Source: Rhodothermales bacterium (GTDB lineage Bacteria; Bacteroidota; Rhodothermia; Rhodothermales; Bin80). Taken from it: 64,000 bases of DNA. The DNA is taken from positions 1-64,000 of the forward strand of contig JANQES010000014.1 of the NCBI GenBank assembly GCA_028278205.1. Reading direction: 5' to 3'. The translations under genes were made by a program, and so were the position numbers. Below are positions 57,661 to 64,000 of the stretch, piece after piece. Every line of letters starts with the position of its first letter. The first letter of the stretch is position 1. Under the pieces are notes generated by a model. The model saw nothing but the letters and a program-made list of their open reading frames with translations, was not told the DNA's origin and did no database searches.

Positions 57661-58764
57661 ATGACGACCTCAAGAAGACACTTCCTCAAACTCGTCGCCG
57701 GTAGCGCTGCCTGGGCGGCCCTGCCTCACATCGCGCGCGCCCAACGCGCAGACCTGACCTGGCATGACGTGCGCGACTGGGGCATTGAAGGCAAAGGCTG
57801 GTCCGATACGAAGCGCTACTTTGATCGGTTGCCGGGTAAAGCCGAGGGGGTTGTTCGAATGCCCGTCTGGAATCTCTCCCGGCATGCTGCCGGCATGACG
57901 GTGCGCTTTGTCACCGATGCCACGGCGATCCACGTCCGGTATTCGCTCCTCTCCGACAACCTGGCGATGCCGCATATGCCTGCCACGGGGGTAAGCGGGT
58001 TGGACCTCTACGCCACCGACGACCAGGGCGTAGAACGATGGGCCGGCGTCGTGCTTCCCAACGCCCAGACGATCGAGACCACCATCGCCAAAGATCTGCG
58101 CATCGGGACGCGTCGCTATACGATTTACTTGCCCCTCTACAACGGCGTCGAGTCGTTGGAGATCGGCACAGAAGAAGGCACCGTGTTCGAGCCGGTTGCC
58201 CCGCGTGCGGAACGGCCTATCCTGTTTTACGGCACCTCGATTATGCACGGCGCATGTGCCTCCCGGCCCGGCATGGCGATTCCGGCCATCCTGGGCCGGC
58301 GACTCAACCGCCCCACCGTGAACCTCGGCTTCTCCGGCAACGGACGGATGGAACCCGAAGTAGGCGCCCTGCTCGCCGAACTAGACCCGCGCGCCTTCGC
58401 CATCGACTGCCTGCCCAACATGGACGAGGCAATGATCGACGAACGCGCGGCGCCGCTAGTTCGGCAACTGCGGAGGGCACGCCCGAACACGCCGATCCTC
58501 CTCGTCGAAGACCGGTCGTTCACCAATACGCGCTTCTTGCCGTTCCGCGAGGAGCGCCACCGCACCAACAGAGCCGCCCTTCGCCGGGCCTTCCGCCAAC
58601 TGCAAGATGAAGGGATCGACCACCTGTTCTATCTAGACGGCGAACAACTGCTAGGCGATGACGGCGAAGCCGCCACCGACGGCTCCCACCCCAACGACCT
58701 GGGCATGGTCCGCTACGCCGATGCCTACGAACCGGCCTTGCGGGCGTTGCTACAGCAATACTAA
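57661..58764 (+). CDS. Tat-exported SGNH hydrolase with N-terminal beta-sandwich
   Basis: 367 residues. Leader MTTSRRHFLKLVAGSAAWAA is Tat-type. The N-terminal domain resembles that of SGNH/DUF4980-type esterases (TVRFVTDATAIHVRYSLLS). The catalytic domain has ILFYGTSIMHGACASRPG (Ser), LGFSGNGRMEPEV (Gly/Asn) and ATDGSHPNDLGM (Asp-His). Probably a carbohydrate esterase acting with the fucosidase cluster. Confidence 0.82.
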   Translation: MTTSRRHFLKLVAGSAAWAALPHIARAQRADLTWHDVRDWGIEGKGWSDTKRYFDRLPGKAEGVVRMPVWNLSRHAAGMTVRFVTDATAIHVRYSLLSDNLAMPHMPATGVSGLDLYATDDQGVERWAGVVLPNAQTIETTIAKDLRIGTRRYTIYLPLYNGVESLEIGTEEGTVFEPVAPRAERPILFYGTSIMHGACASRPGMAIPAILGRRLNRPTVNLGFSGNGRMEPEVGALLAELDPRAFAIDCLPNMDEAMIDERAAPLVRQLRRARPNTPILLVEDRSFTNTRFLPFREERHRTNRAALRRAFRQLQDEGIDHLFYLDGEQLLGDDGEAATDGSHPNDLGMVRYADAYEPALRALLQQY

Positions 58765-58825
58765 GCAGGCCAGACCATGTTTTGCGGTAATCTTGATGGT
58801 CTCATGCTGTATCCCCGTTGGCACT

Positions 58826-58891
58826 GGTCATGGGTCATGAGTCACGGGTCATGAGAAAAACCCCATGACTCATGACCCGTGACTCATGACC
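58826..58891. repeat. GGTCATGAG-word palindrome (E2)
   Basis: Left arm 58826-58855 (GGTCATGGGTCATGAGTCAC..) and right arm 58861-58891 (CCCATGACTCATGACCCGTG..) around a 5-base loop. Followed by AAAATACCGCATAACTTTTC; a close match, AAAATACTGGATAACTTTCTC, follows the related element E3 at 63857. Confidence 0.9.
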
Positions 58892-58951
58892 GATGTCGAA
58901 CATGGTATGAGCGCAACGTTATAAAATACCGCATAACTTTTCCCCGCCTGC

Positions 58952-59428
58952 TTAAACCGCCACCGCCTCCAGCACACCGAAACGCTCGGCGAGGGCTTCG
59001 CGGCGGAAGGCGAAGATTTCATCCAGCCGCTTGCGCACCGTCAGCGCGTGCGCCAGGCGGCCCAGCGGCCCGAACGGCAGCGCGTAATGCACCAGATCCT
59101 CCACCTCCGTACCGCCGTCAATGGGACGGAAGTGATGCTGGTGATGCCACAGCCGGTACGGCCCGAACCGCTGCTCATCGACGAACCTTGAAGGCGCTTC
59201 GGCGTGCGTGATCTCGGTGATCCAGCTTACTTTGAGGCCGAGCATCGGGCGGATCGTGTAGGTGATGATGGCGCCGGTATGCATCACCTCCGGCACGTCG
59301 TTAGTCATCTGGAAATCCAGCCACGGCGGTGTGATGAGCGGGAGGTTCTTCGGGCTCGAAAAGAAAGCCCACGCCTCGTCCATCGAGATTGCGAGACGCT
59401 GCACGGTATGAAGGCGGTAGAGTTTCAT
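58952..59428 (-). CDS. SRPBCC family (START-like) ligand-binding protein
   Basis: 158 residues from ATG 59428. MKLYRLHTVQRLAISMDEAW, FFSSPKNLPLITPPWLDFQM, GAIITYTIRPMLGLKVSWIT, RFGPYRLWHHQHHFRPIDGG and VHYALPFGPLGRLAHALTVR are characteristic of the SRPBCC/cyclase-dehydrase proteins (CoxG-like, DUF-type) that bind hydrophobic ligands. Cytoplasmic; ligand unknown. Confidence 0.82.
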   Translation of the reverse strand: MKLYRLHTVQRLAISMDEAWAFFSSPKNLPLITPPWLDFQMTNDVPEVMHTGAIITYTIRPMLGLKVSWITEITHAEAPSRFVDEQRFGPYRLWHHQHHFRPIDGGTEVEDLVHYALPFGPLGRLAHALTVRKRLDEIFAFRREALAERFGVLEAVAV

Positions 59429-59567
59429 GGCGCAGCGAACTTGATGGCGGTGCAACAAGTTCTTGAGGTCGTTGTAAAGATCGTGTTTGAGGACAGGTTG
59501 GATCAGGCAATATCTGTTGATACATGGAATTCCTAACGGACTTTGTTTGACGAGCCCAGGGTGTGCG

Positions 59568-59936
59568 ATGGAAGGAAACCGCCTACAGCAATACCTTCGT
59601 AAGCTGACCGTGCAGGCACGGGAAGAGGGATTTCCTGATGCACGACTCGTTCAAGACGCCGAAAACGTATGGTGCGCTGTCAAAAAGCGCTTTGGCGATC
59701 AATTGCCCGAACCCCAGGCAGCCCTGGCGCTTGACGGGAGTCTCATGTTTACGTGGCGTCGTCGCGGTCATTACCTCGAAATCGAAGTTTTTCCTGATGG
59801 TCACAAAGAAGCCTTCTATGAGAATGAAATAACGGGTACGCCATGGGAGGTCGAGATCCCAGCCTCAGCATCCGTATTAGAGCATGTGCTCGAAAAGCTG
59901 AGCATCTTCATGCTCGACAAGGTCCATATCAACTAA
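59568..59936 (+). CDS. Small conserved hypothetical protein
   Basis: 122 residues from ATG 59568; the longer 59487 reading adds an unlikely N-terminus. YLRKLTVQAREEGFPDARLV, QDAENVWCAVKKRFGDQLPE, ALALDGSLMFTWRRRGHYLE and FPDGHKEAFYENEITG look conserved in style but no function is known to me. From memory, similar proteins are paired with a second small gene starting DDEDxVLRLGLIP, as here. Confidence 0.6.
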   Translation: MEGNRLQQYLRKLTVQAREEGFPDARLVQDAENVWCAVKKRFGDQLPEPQAALALDGSLMFTWRRRGHYLEIEVFPDGHKEAFYENEITGTPWEVEIPASASVLEHVLEKLSIFMLDKVHIN

Positions 59937-59945
59937 GAATCAACC

Positions 59946-60065
59946 GTGGAACCCAACCCCTCGAAGCCAGGCGACACCGGCCAACCATTGGATGATGAGG
60001 ACCACGTATTGCGCCTGGGCTTGATTCCTGTGCGATGGCAAGCAACAGGAAGCGTCGTTTGGTGA
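59946..60065 (+). pseudogene. Truncated partner ORF (GTG start, 39 codons)
   Basis: VEPNPSKPGDTGQPLDDEDH then VLRLGLIPVRWQATGSVVW and a stop. It resembles the first 40 residues of a longer small protein usually placed after the preceding gene (from memory), so the rest appears to have been deleted. Confidence 0.4.
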
Positions 60066-60325
60066 TCAGATTGATCGTACAAGAGATCCGAGGAATACGT
60101 CTTGGCTCAACAAGCAATCAGCCATTATTAGATGTCGTCTGGGATCGCCTCGAACACATGTGGGATGAAGATGGCAATTTGAAACCCGACGCGCCAGTCG
60201 GAGCAGCCGGTCATTGCGGCATTTCGGGCCTGGACAGCATTTATCGAAAACAATTGCGGAAACGATTAGCAGACCTTGCCTCTCAACCCGGATCCTGGTG
60301 GATATTGCAGGATCAAGATAGTTGA
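60035..60325 (+). CDS. Small hypothetical protein
   Basis: 96 residues from ATG 60035, overlapping the truncated ORF in another frame. LIVQEIRGIRLGSTSNQPLL, DVVWDRLEHMWDEDGNLKPD and VGAAGHCGISGLDSIYRKQL look like genuine protein. The first ten residues are highly basic and come from the overlap. Possibly the surviving C-terminal part of another gene fused by the same deletion. Function unknown. Confidence 0.4.
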   Translation: MASNRKRRLVIRLIVQEIRGIRLGSTSNQPLLDVVWDRLEHMWDEDGNLKPDAPVGAAGHCGISGLDSIYRKQLRKRLADLASQPGSWWILQDQDS

Positions 60326-60341
60326 ACAACGGAGGACCTAA

Positions 60342-61022
60342 TCATGAGTCCTTCGCCACCGGCTGCAAATCGATAAAATCGTCGCAGAGCGTGTCGAGCA
60401 GGGCGCGGGCGTGGCTGGAGATGATGAGCAGGCCGCCGGCCTTTTTGAAATCATGCAAGAGCGCCATCACGGCGGCGGTGCTTTCGGTGTCGAGGCCGCG
60501 GAAGGGTTCGTCCATCAGCAGCACGGGGGGATGATGGATGAGCGCGGCGGCGAGTTGGGTCTTCTGAATCATCCCGCTCGAATAGGTGCCGATGAGGTTG
60601 TCGCGGCGTTCGTCGAGGCGGACGTGGTCGAGCGCGGTGGCGATGCGGGCGGGGGCATCGGCGTCGAAGGCGCGGCGTTCGCGGAGGATCCATTCGAGCA
60701 ACTCGACCGCCGAGAGGTGCTGCGGCAACCCGGCATCGGCATAGACCAGGCCGATGTGTTGAAGAAAGTGATGAGGCCGGGCGTGGATGTCGAGGTCGCC
60801 GTAGGTGATGCGGCCTTCGGTGGGAAAAGCCACCGCCGAGAGCAGGCGCAGGAGCGTCGTCTTGCCCGATCCGTTCGGCCCGACGAGGCCGGTGGCTGTG
60901 CCCGGCGCGAAGGTCCAATCCAGGGTCGAGATGACGGGCACACCCTGGCCGTAGCGCTTGGTGACGCCGCGCAAGACGAGCGGCCTACGCAAATCGTTTT
61001 CGATCTTGAAATTCAGTGCCAT
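60342..61022 (-). CDS. ABC transporter ATP-binding protein
   Basis: 226 residues. Walker A VGPNGSGKTT at 47-56, Q-loop replaced by IGLVYADAGLP, a degenerate signature YSSGMIQK, Walker B PVLLMDEPFRGLD and the switch His in IISSHA. The layout is that of CcmA-type exporter ATPases. It overlaps the upstream membrane-protein gene by 38 bases, so both are expressed together as an exporter. Confidence 0.88.
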   Translation of the reverse strand: MALNFKIENDLRRPLVLRGVTKRYGQGVPVISTLDWTFAPGTATGLVGPNGSGKTTLLRLLSAVAFPTEGRITYGDLDIHARPHHFLQHIGLVYADAGLPQHLSAVELLEWILRERRAFDADAPARIATALDHVRLDERRDNLIGTYSSGMIQKTQLAAALIHHPPVLLMDEPFRGLDTESTAAVMALLHDFKKAGGLLIISSHARALLDTLCDDFIDLQPVAKDS

Positions 61023-62271
61023 AGGTAAAAATCCAGGCCGTCAGCAGCGCGAAGGCGACGTCGAGGGCCGTCCATCCCAAAGCTTCAACCGCCGTCAGCG
61101 CAGGATCGAGCACGGCGATGATAAGCAGGCTTATCAACAACGGCAACGTCCAGCGGAGGTTCACAAAAAAGCGCGTCGCCACCCAGTCGGCAGGCCGCTG
61201 GCGCATCACCCGAAACGGAAACGGCGCAAAGGGCCTGGTCACCAGCAGATACGACACGCCGTTCTTGAAAGCCATGAAAAGCACCAGATAGACGGCCATC
61301 ACGTCGGCGGCGGTATCTTCAATAAACAGCAGCCCCAGGCCGATGGCCCAGGGCACGAGAAACCGGCCCAGCGGCAGCTTGCGGTCGAGTTGAAGCAGCG
61401 CGGCCCAGACCGACGGTTTCCACCGGGGCGGCGCCCAGTAGACGGCGCGGAAGGGGATAGGCTCGCGGTCGGTAACGTGAACGCCGCCAGTGCGACGGAA
61501 GATTTCGCTGTAGAAGGCGTTGGTGGCGTAGAAAGCGCGGTCGTAGGCCGGCAGCAAACGCCACAGCGCGACGGCGGACCATCCCAACAGCAGCAGGCCG
61601 GGCGCCCACGCCAATCCGATTCCCCCATACGCCGAGGCCGCGAGCGCCAGCAACCCCACCCCAAAAACGCGCGCCGTCGCCGTGATGGCAGGCACCAGCC
61701 CATCCGGCACAGCAAAAACACCCCCGGTCGAATGTTCTTTGAGGGATCGATAGCGGCGGCCTTTCTTGCCCTCCTGCCACGCCTGCGACGCCGGCCCGAT
61801 GTTGACGTATCGCCCGAAGCTGTAGAGCCCCACGCCCAGCACCACGAGCAGATTAGCCGCCAGATGCAGGCTTTTGATCGCCAGATCATCCCCCAAACGG
61901 CCCGGATCGTAAAACGCCAGCACGAGGCCCGGCGCGGCAAACGCCGCCACCACGACGCCCCAGGCGCGAAGCTGGTGCCGCAGCAGGCCGCGTGGACTTC
62001 GGTTGAGCCGTTGCAGCATGGGCACGCCTGCGTCGGGAAGCAGCACGTGCGGCACAGCAACGGCGTAGACGCCCGCCGCCAGCAACGTCCAGTAACGCAG
62101 CAACGTGATCCGCGTCTCGATGGCAGCGCCCGACGCCATCAGCAGGCAGACGGTGCCCAGCACGACGAAAAGCAACGCATAGGCCGCCCGCCGCACCGCG
62201 CCGCCGCCTTGCTTCAGACGAAACTGTTTGCCCCGCTGAGGCTCTGAAAAAGACTGTCTACGATCTACCAT
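60985..62271 (-). CDS. Integral membrane protein, probable ABC exporter permease
   Basis: 428 residues with about ten hydrophobic segments (AAYALLFVVLGTVCLLMASG, AWGVVVAAFAAPGLVLAFY, AANLLVVLGVGLYSFGRYV, ALLTAWIFTYGTEF among others). Length and position beside the ATPase gene suggest an ABC-2-like permease, although no family signature is clear. A hydrophilic loop in the middle (FYSEIFRRTGGVHVTDREPI) is likely cytoplasmic. Confidence 0.6.
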   Translation of the reverse strand: MVDRRQSFSEPQRGKQFRLKQGGGAVRRAAYALLFVVLGTVCLLMASGAAIETRITLLRYWTLLAAGVYAVAVPHVLLPDAGVPMLQRLNRSPRGLLRHQLRAWGVVVAAFAAPGLVLAFYDPGRLGDDLAIKSLHLAANLLVVLGVGLYSFGRYVNIGPASQAWQEGKKGRRYRSLKEHSTGGVFAVPDGLVPAITATARVFGVGLLALAASAYGGIGLAWAPGLLLLGWSAVALWRLLPAYDRAFYATNAFYSEIFRRTGGVHVTDREPIPFRAVYWAPPRWKPSVWAALLQLDRKLPLGRFLVPWAIGLGLLFIEDTAADVMAVYLVLFMAFKNGVSYLLVTRPFAPFPFRVMRQRPADWVATRFFVNLRWTLPLLISLLIIAVLDPALTAVEALGWTALDVAFALLTAWIFTYGTEFQDRKRFA

Positions 62272-62412
62272 TACATTGGAACACGGTCATAGGATCGGGG
62301 TCGAAATGCCAATCATCTCGGCGTAGGTGGGACTGCTGTGACCAGGAAGAAATACCTCCAAGCCCCGATCGGGATACTCACAGACCACTCACAGCAACAG
62401 GAGGAAGATCTC

Positions 62413-62874
62413 ATGTCTGACGCCACTTCTTGGTTAAAGAAGATCAACTGGAAAAGTTTTCTCCTCGCCGGCCTGGCGGCCAATGCGGCTAAGACGGTCG
62501 CTGTTATCCTGGTGGGGAAGAATCCACTCATGAATGGCCCGCTCCTCCTGCCGGAGGCCTCCCAGGCCGTCCAGATGATCGTCGGGTTGACGATCTGGAT
62601 CATCGCAGGCCAGGGATTATACGGCCTGATCTACGTGATCTTCTTCCATCCGGTCAAAGTGTGGAATCGTTTCTGGAAGGCGATGGTGGGCGCGCTGGCC
62701 ATGGCCTACCTTGCCATCGTCGATATGCCGTATTTTCCAGCGACGACGTGGGAGCAATCCCTTAGAATGCTCTTTGTGTTCTTCGTCTTTACAATCGTGA
62801 TGGTCTACCTCTACAAGGCGCCGCCCGAGGAAAGCGCCGCCGGGCAGGAACCGGCAGGCGCGATGGCCGGCTGA
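62413..62874 (+). CDS. Small four-TM membrane protein
   Basis: 153 residues from ATG 62413, preceded by AGGAGGAAGATCTC, a strong ribosome site. Four hydrophobic segments: WKSFLLAGLAANAAKTVAVI, MIVGLTIWIIAGQGLYGLIY, WKAMVGALAMAYLAIVDMPY, MLFVFFVFTIVMVYLY. No family recognised; probably an inner-membrane protein. A longer reading from 62338 lacks a good start signal. Confidence 0.65.
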   Translation: MSDATSWLKKINWKSFLLAGLAANAAKTVAVILVGKNPLMNGPLLLPEASQAVQMIVGLTIWIIAGQGLYGLIYVIFFHPVKVWNRFWKAMVGALAMAYLAIVDMPYFPATTWEQSLRMLFVFFVFTIVMVYLYKAPPEESAAGQEPAGAMAG

Positions 62875-62915
62875 GAGACTGTTTTGATGGTCGATTCCGG
62901 ACTGCGCACGATCTC
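62875..62915. repeat. Half of the GACTGTTT element
   Basis: GAGACTGTTTTGATGG..GACTGCGCACGATCTCTC shares the GACTGTTT and TGCGCAC boxes with the elements at 20111 and 57502, in one orientation only. Confidence 0.4.
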
Positions 62916-63707
62916 TCAGCATCCCTCGGCGGCCTCCTCGACAGCTCTGGTCAAAATCTGCCGGGCGCTACGGACACTTTTCAGGTAAAAGAACGCGCGG
63001 AGCGCCTCGCGTTGCGCTTCGGAGAGATCGCCGTGGCGGCCCCGGCGGGCGAGGCGGTCCTGGCGGGCGTGGTAGAGACACACGGCGGCGGCCACCGAAA
63101 TGTTGAAACTCTGCGTAAACCCTGCCATCGGCACGAGGCAGGTGCGGTCGGCCAGCGCCAGCATCGCCTCGCTGACGCCGTCGCGTTCGTTGCCGAAGAC
63201 CAGCGCCGTCTTCTGCGTAAAATTGACGGTGTCGATGGGCACGGCGCGGTCGTCGAGGTGGGTGACGACGATCTGATAGCCCTGTGTTTTCAGATGCGTC
63301 ACGCAGGCCTGGGGCGACGGCCAGCGCCACACGTCGAGCCATTTATCGGCGCCCTGCGTCGTGCGCTCCGAGGTTTTGTAGCGGATGCCCTCGTCGTGCT
63401 CCTGGTGCGTGATGATGTGGAAGGCCTGAAAGCCGAGGGCCTCCGCCGTGCGCATCACCGCGCTGATGTTGCCCGTGTTGATGAGCCCCTCGACGACGGG
63501 CGCGACGGTGTAGGTGCGCCCGGCCAGCACCGCGTCGATGCGCGCCATCCGAGCCTCCGTCAGATACGGCGTCAGGATCTCGATGACCTGCGCCGGAGCC
63601 AGCCGCGTGCCGGCGACGGTGAACGGCTCCGGCGCCTCGCGCAAGGCCTGCGTCGAGGCCAGCAATCGTTGCATCGCCTCAGCGGCTTCGTGAGCCGGAT
63701 CCGTCAT
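62916..63707 (-). CDS. SpoU/TrmH-family tRNA/rRNA 2'-O-methyltransferase
   Basis: 263 residues from ATG 63707. The N-terminal substrate-binding part is followed by the SPOUT domain: APVVEGLINTGNISAVMRTA, LGFQAFHIITHQEHDE, VFGNERDGVSEAML and the trefoil-knot motif VPMAGFTQSFNISVAAAVCL. Closest in style to TrmH (Gm18 of tRNA). The C-terminus carries a family-typical helical tail. Confidence 0.88.
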   Translation of the reverse strand: MTDPAHEAAEAMQRLLASTQALREAPEPFTVAGTRLAPAQVIEILTPYLTEARMARIDAVLAGRTYTVAPVVEGLINTGNISAVMRTAEALGFQAFHIITHQEHDEGIRYKTSERTTQGADKWLDVWRWPSPQACVTHLKTQGYQIVVTHLDDRAVPIDTVNFTQKTALVFGNERDGVSEAMLALADRTCLVPMAGFTQSFNISVAAAVCLYHARQDRLARRGRHGDLSEAQREALRAFFYLKSVRSARQILTRAVEEAAEGC

Positions 63708-63975
63708 GGTTCTTTGGGATAGTTCGCGGAGGATAGGAACAACTACGGAGGTTGTGTTCACCGTCTCACGCTGACCCGGCGTTGGCAGCGGTCATCGGTC
63801 ATCAGTCATCGGTAAAAAGCCTCTCACCGATGACCAATGCTTGAAGCACAACCTATCAAAATACTGGATAACTTTCTCTCTCCTCCTTCTTCTTCTAACA
63901 AAATGCCCTGCACCTGCATCGATTAGCGCGTATCTTTTCCTCATCCTCCCCACGCATGATCAAATCCCATCGACT
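63708..63975. repeat. Spacer with GGTCATCAG-word palindrome (E3)
   Basis: Left arm 63789-63812 (GCGGTCATCGGTCATCAGTC..) and a short right arm 63823-63835 (TCACCGATGACCA). Then AAAATACTGGATAACTTTCTC, as after E2. A pyrimidine run CTCTCTCCTCCTTCTTC leads to the next gene; TATCTTTT at about 63932 could be a -7 box. Confidence 0.65.
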
Positions 63976-64000
63976 ATGGACCTGAAGGATAAAGTCGTCG
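63976..64000 (+). CDS. First codons of a probable short-chain dehydrogenase (partial)
   Basis: Only MDLKDKVV is visible before the window ends. Short-chain dehydrogenases often begin MDLKDKVVLITG, so this is a guess from eight residues and position only. Confidence 0.3.

Noticed and set aside
59487-59567. N-terminal extension of the small protein at 59568
   Set aside because: The extra residues (MRTGWIRQYLLIHG..) lack similarity in style to the rest, and the downstream ATG gives a natural start.
1-64000. Search for tRNA, rRNA and transposase genes
   Set aside because: No cloverleaf-like sequence, rRNA signature or DDE/HUH transposase translation was noticed by eye; a short tRNA could still be missed without a covariance search.

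Overview
The window (64 kb, GC-rich) looks like a chromosome segment of a Rhodothermota/Bacteroidota bacterium. Three secreted proteins end in type IX secretion (T9SS) sorting domains with the NYPNPFNP-type motif. There is also a TonB-receptor/DUF4249/ECF sigma/FecR unit, many lipoproteins with clear lipoboxes, Tat-type RRxFLK leaders, and starts mostly without strong Shine-Dalgarno sites. No rRNA, tRNA, CRISPR array or transposase gene was seen, so this is ordinary chromosome rather than a phage or plasmid. Assignments come from reading the translated sequence; no database was searched.

Layout. 1-5.2 kb: end of a lipoprotein gene, a GNAT acetyltransferase, and two tandem T9SS arylsulfotransferase-like proteins. 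5.9-15 kb: FabH, a divergent S9 peptidase, LhgO, a CmcI-like methyltransferase, a broken small-gene pair, a Tat-type class V aminotransferase and a GH113-like lipoprotein. 15.3-20.1 kb: porin, small PstS-like protein, second porin, sensor histidine kinase. 20.3-31.5 kb: small housekeeping genes (zinc ribbon, TfoX-C, tRNA-binding, HD, MmcQ), SGNH lipoprotein, DUF5916 protein, T9SS sugar dehydrogenase, M15 peptidase. 31.6-37.7 kb: DUF6483, then TonB receptor, DUF4249, ECF sigma and FecR. 38-42 kb: an internally deleted Uma2 gene, a second S9 peptidase and a PKD-like envelope protein. 42.8-50 kb: an efflux set (membrane fusion protein, permease, TolC) interrupted by an AraC-type gene, two secreted proteins and a 3' fragment of a second fusion-protein gene. 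51-64 kb: TPR lipoprotein, class III aminotransferase, a glycan/glycopeptide cluster (GH29 fucosidase, NodB-like deacetylase, N-acetylglucosaminyl-asparaginase, SGNH hydrolase), small genes, a two-gene ABC exporter, a SpoU methyltransferase and the first codons of a probable SDR.

The most striking signal lies between the genes. About thirty spacers are filled with palindromes whose arms are degenerate tandem words of about 7-16 bases, read forward on one side and as the reverse complement on the other. At least ten word alphabets are used (ATTTTGG, GTGTTATG, GTTTCTGG, GAGTCGGG, GGTCATGAG, GGGAGAGAGGGCGAAA, CCAGTGGGATGTGG and others). The ATTTTGG family occurs about ten times, has a canonical arm of four heptamers plus ATTGG, and often encloses about 90 bases with a related inner hairpin. 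In three copies a variant heptamer sits at the same position in both arms. Arms frequently begin in the stop codon of one gene and end a few bases before, or inside, the start codon of the next. The words recall the short tandemly repeated sequences of heterocystous cyanobacteria (from memory), but the paired, gene-to-gene arrangement here deserves study.

A second theme is quiet gene decay. There is an internally deleted Uma2 gene, an apparently internally deleted DUF4350-type lipoprotein, remnants of a clan AA protease, of a DUF819 protein and of a second membrane fusion protein, and a truncated ORF near 60 kb.
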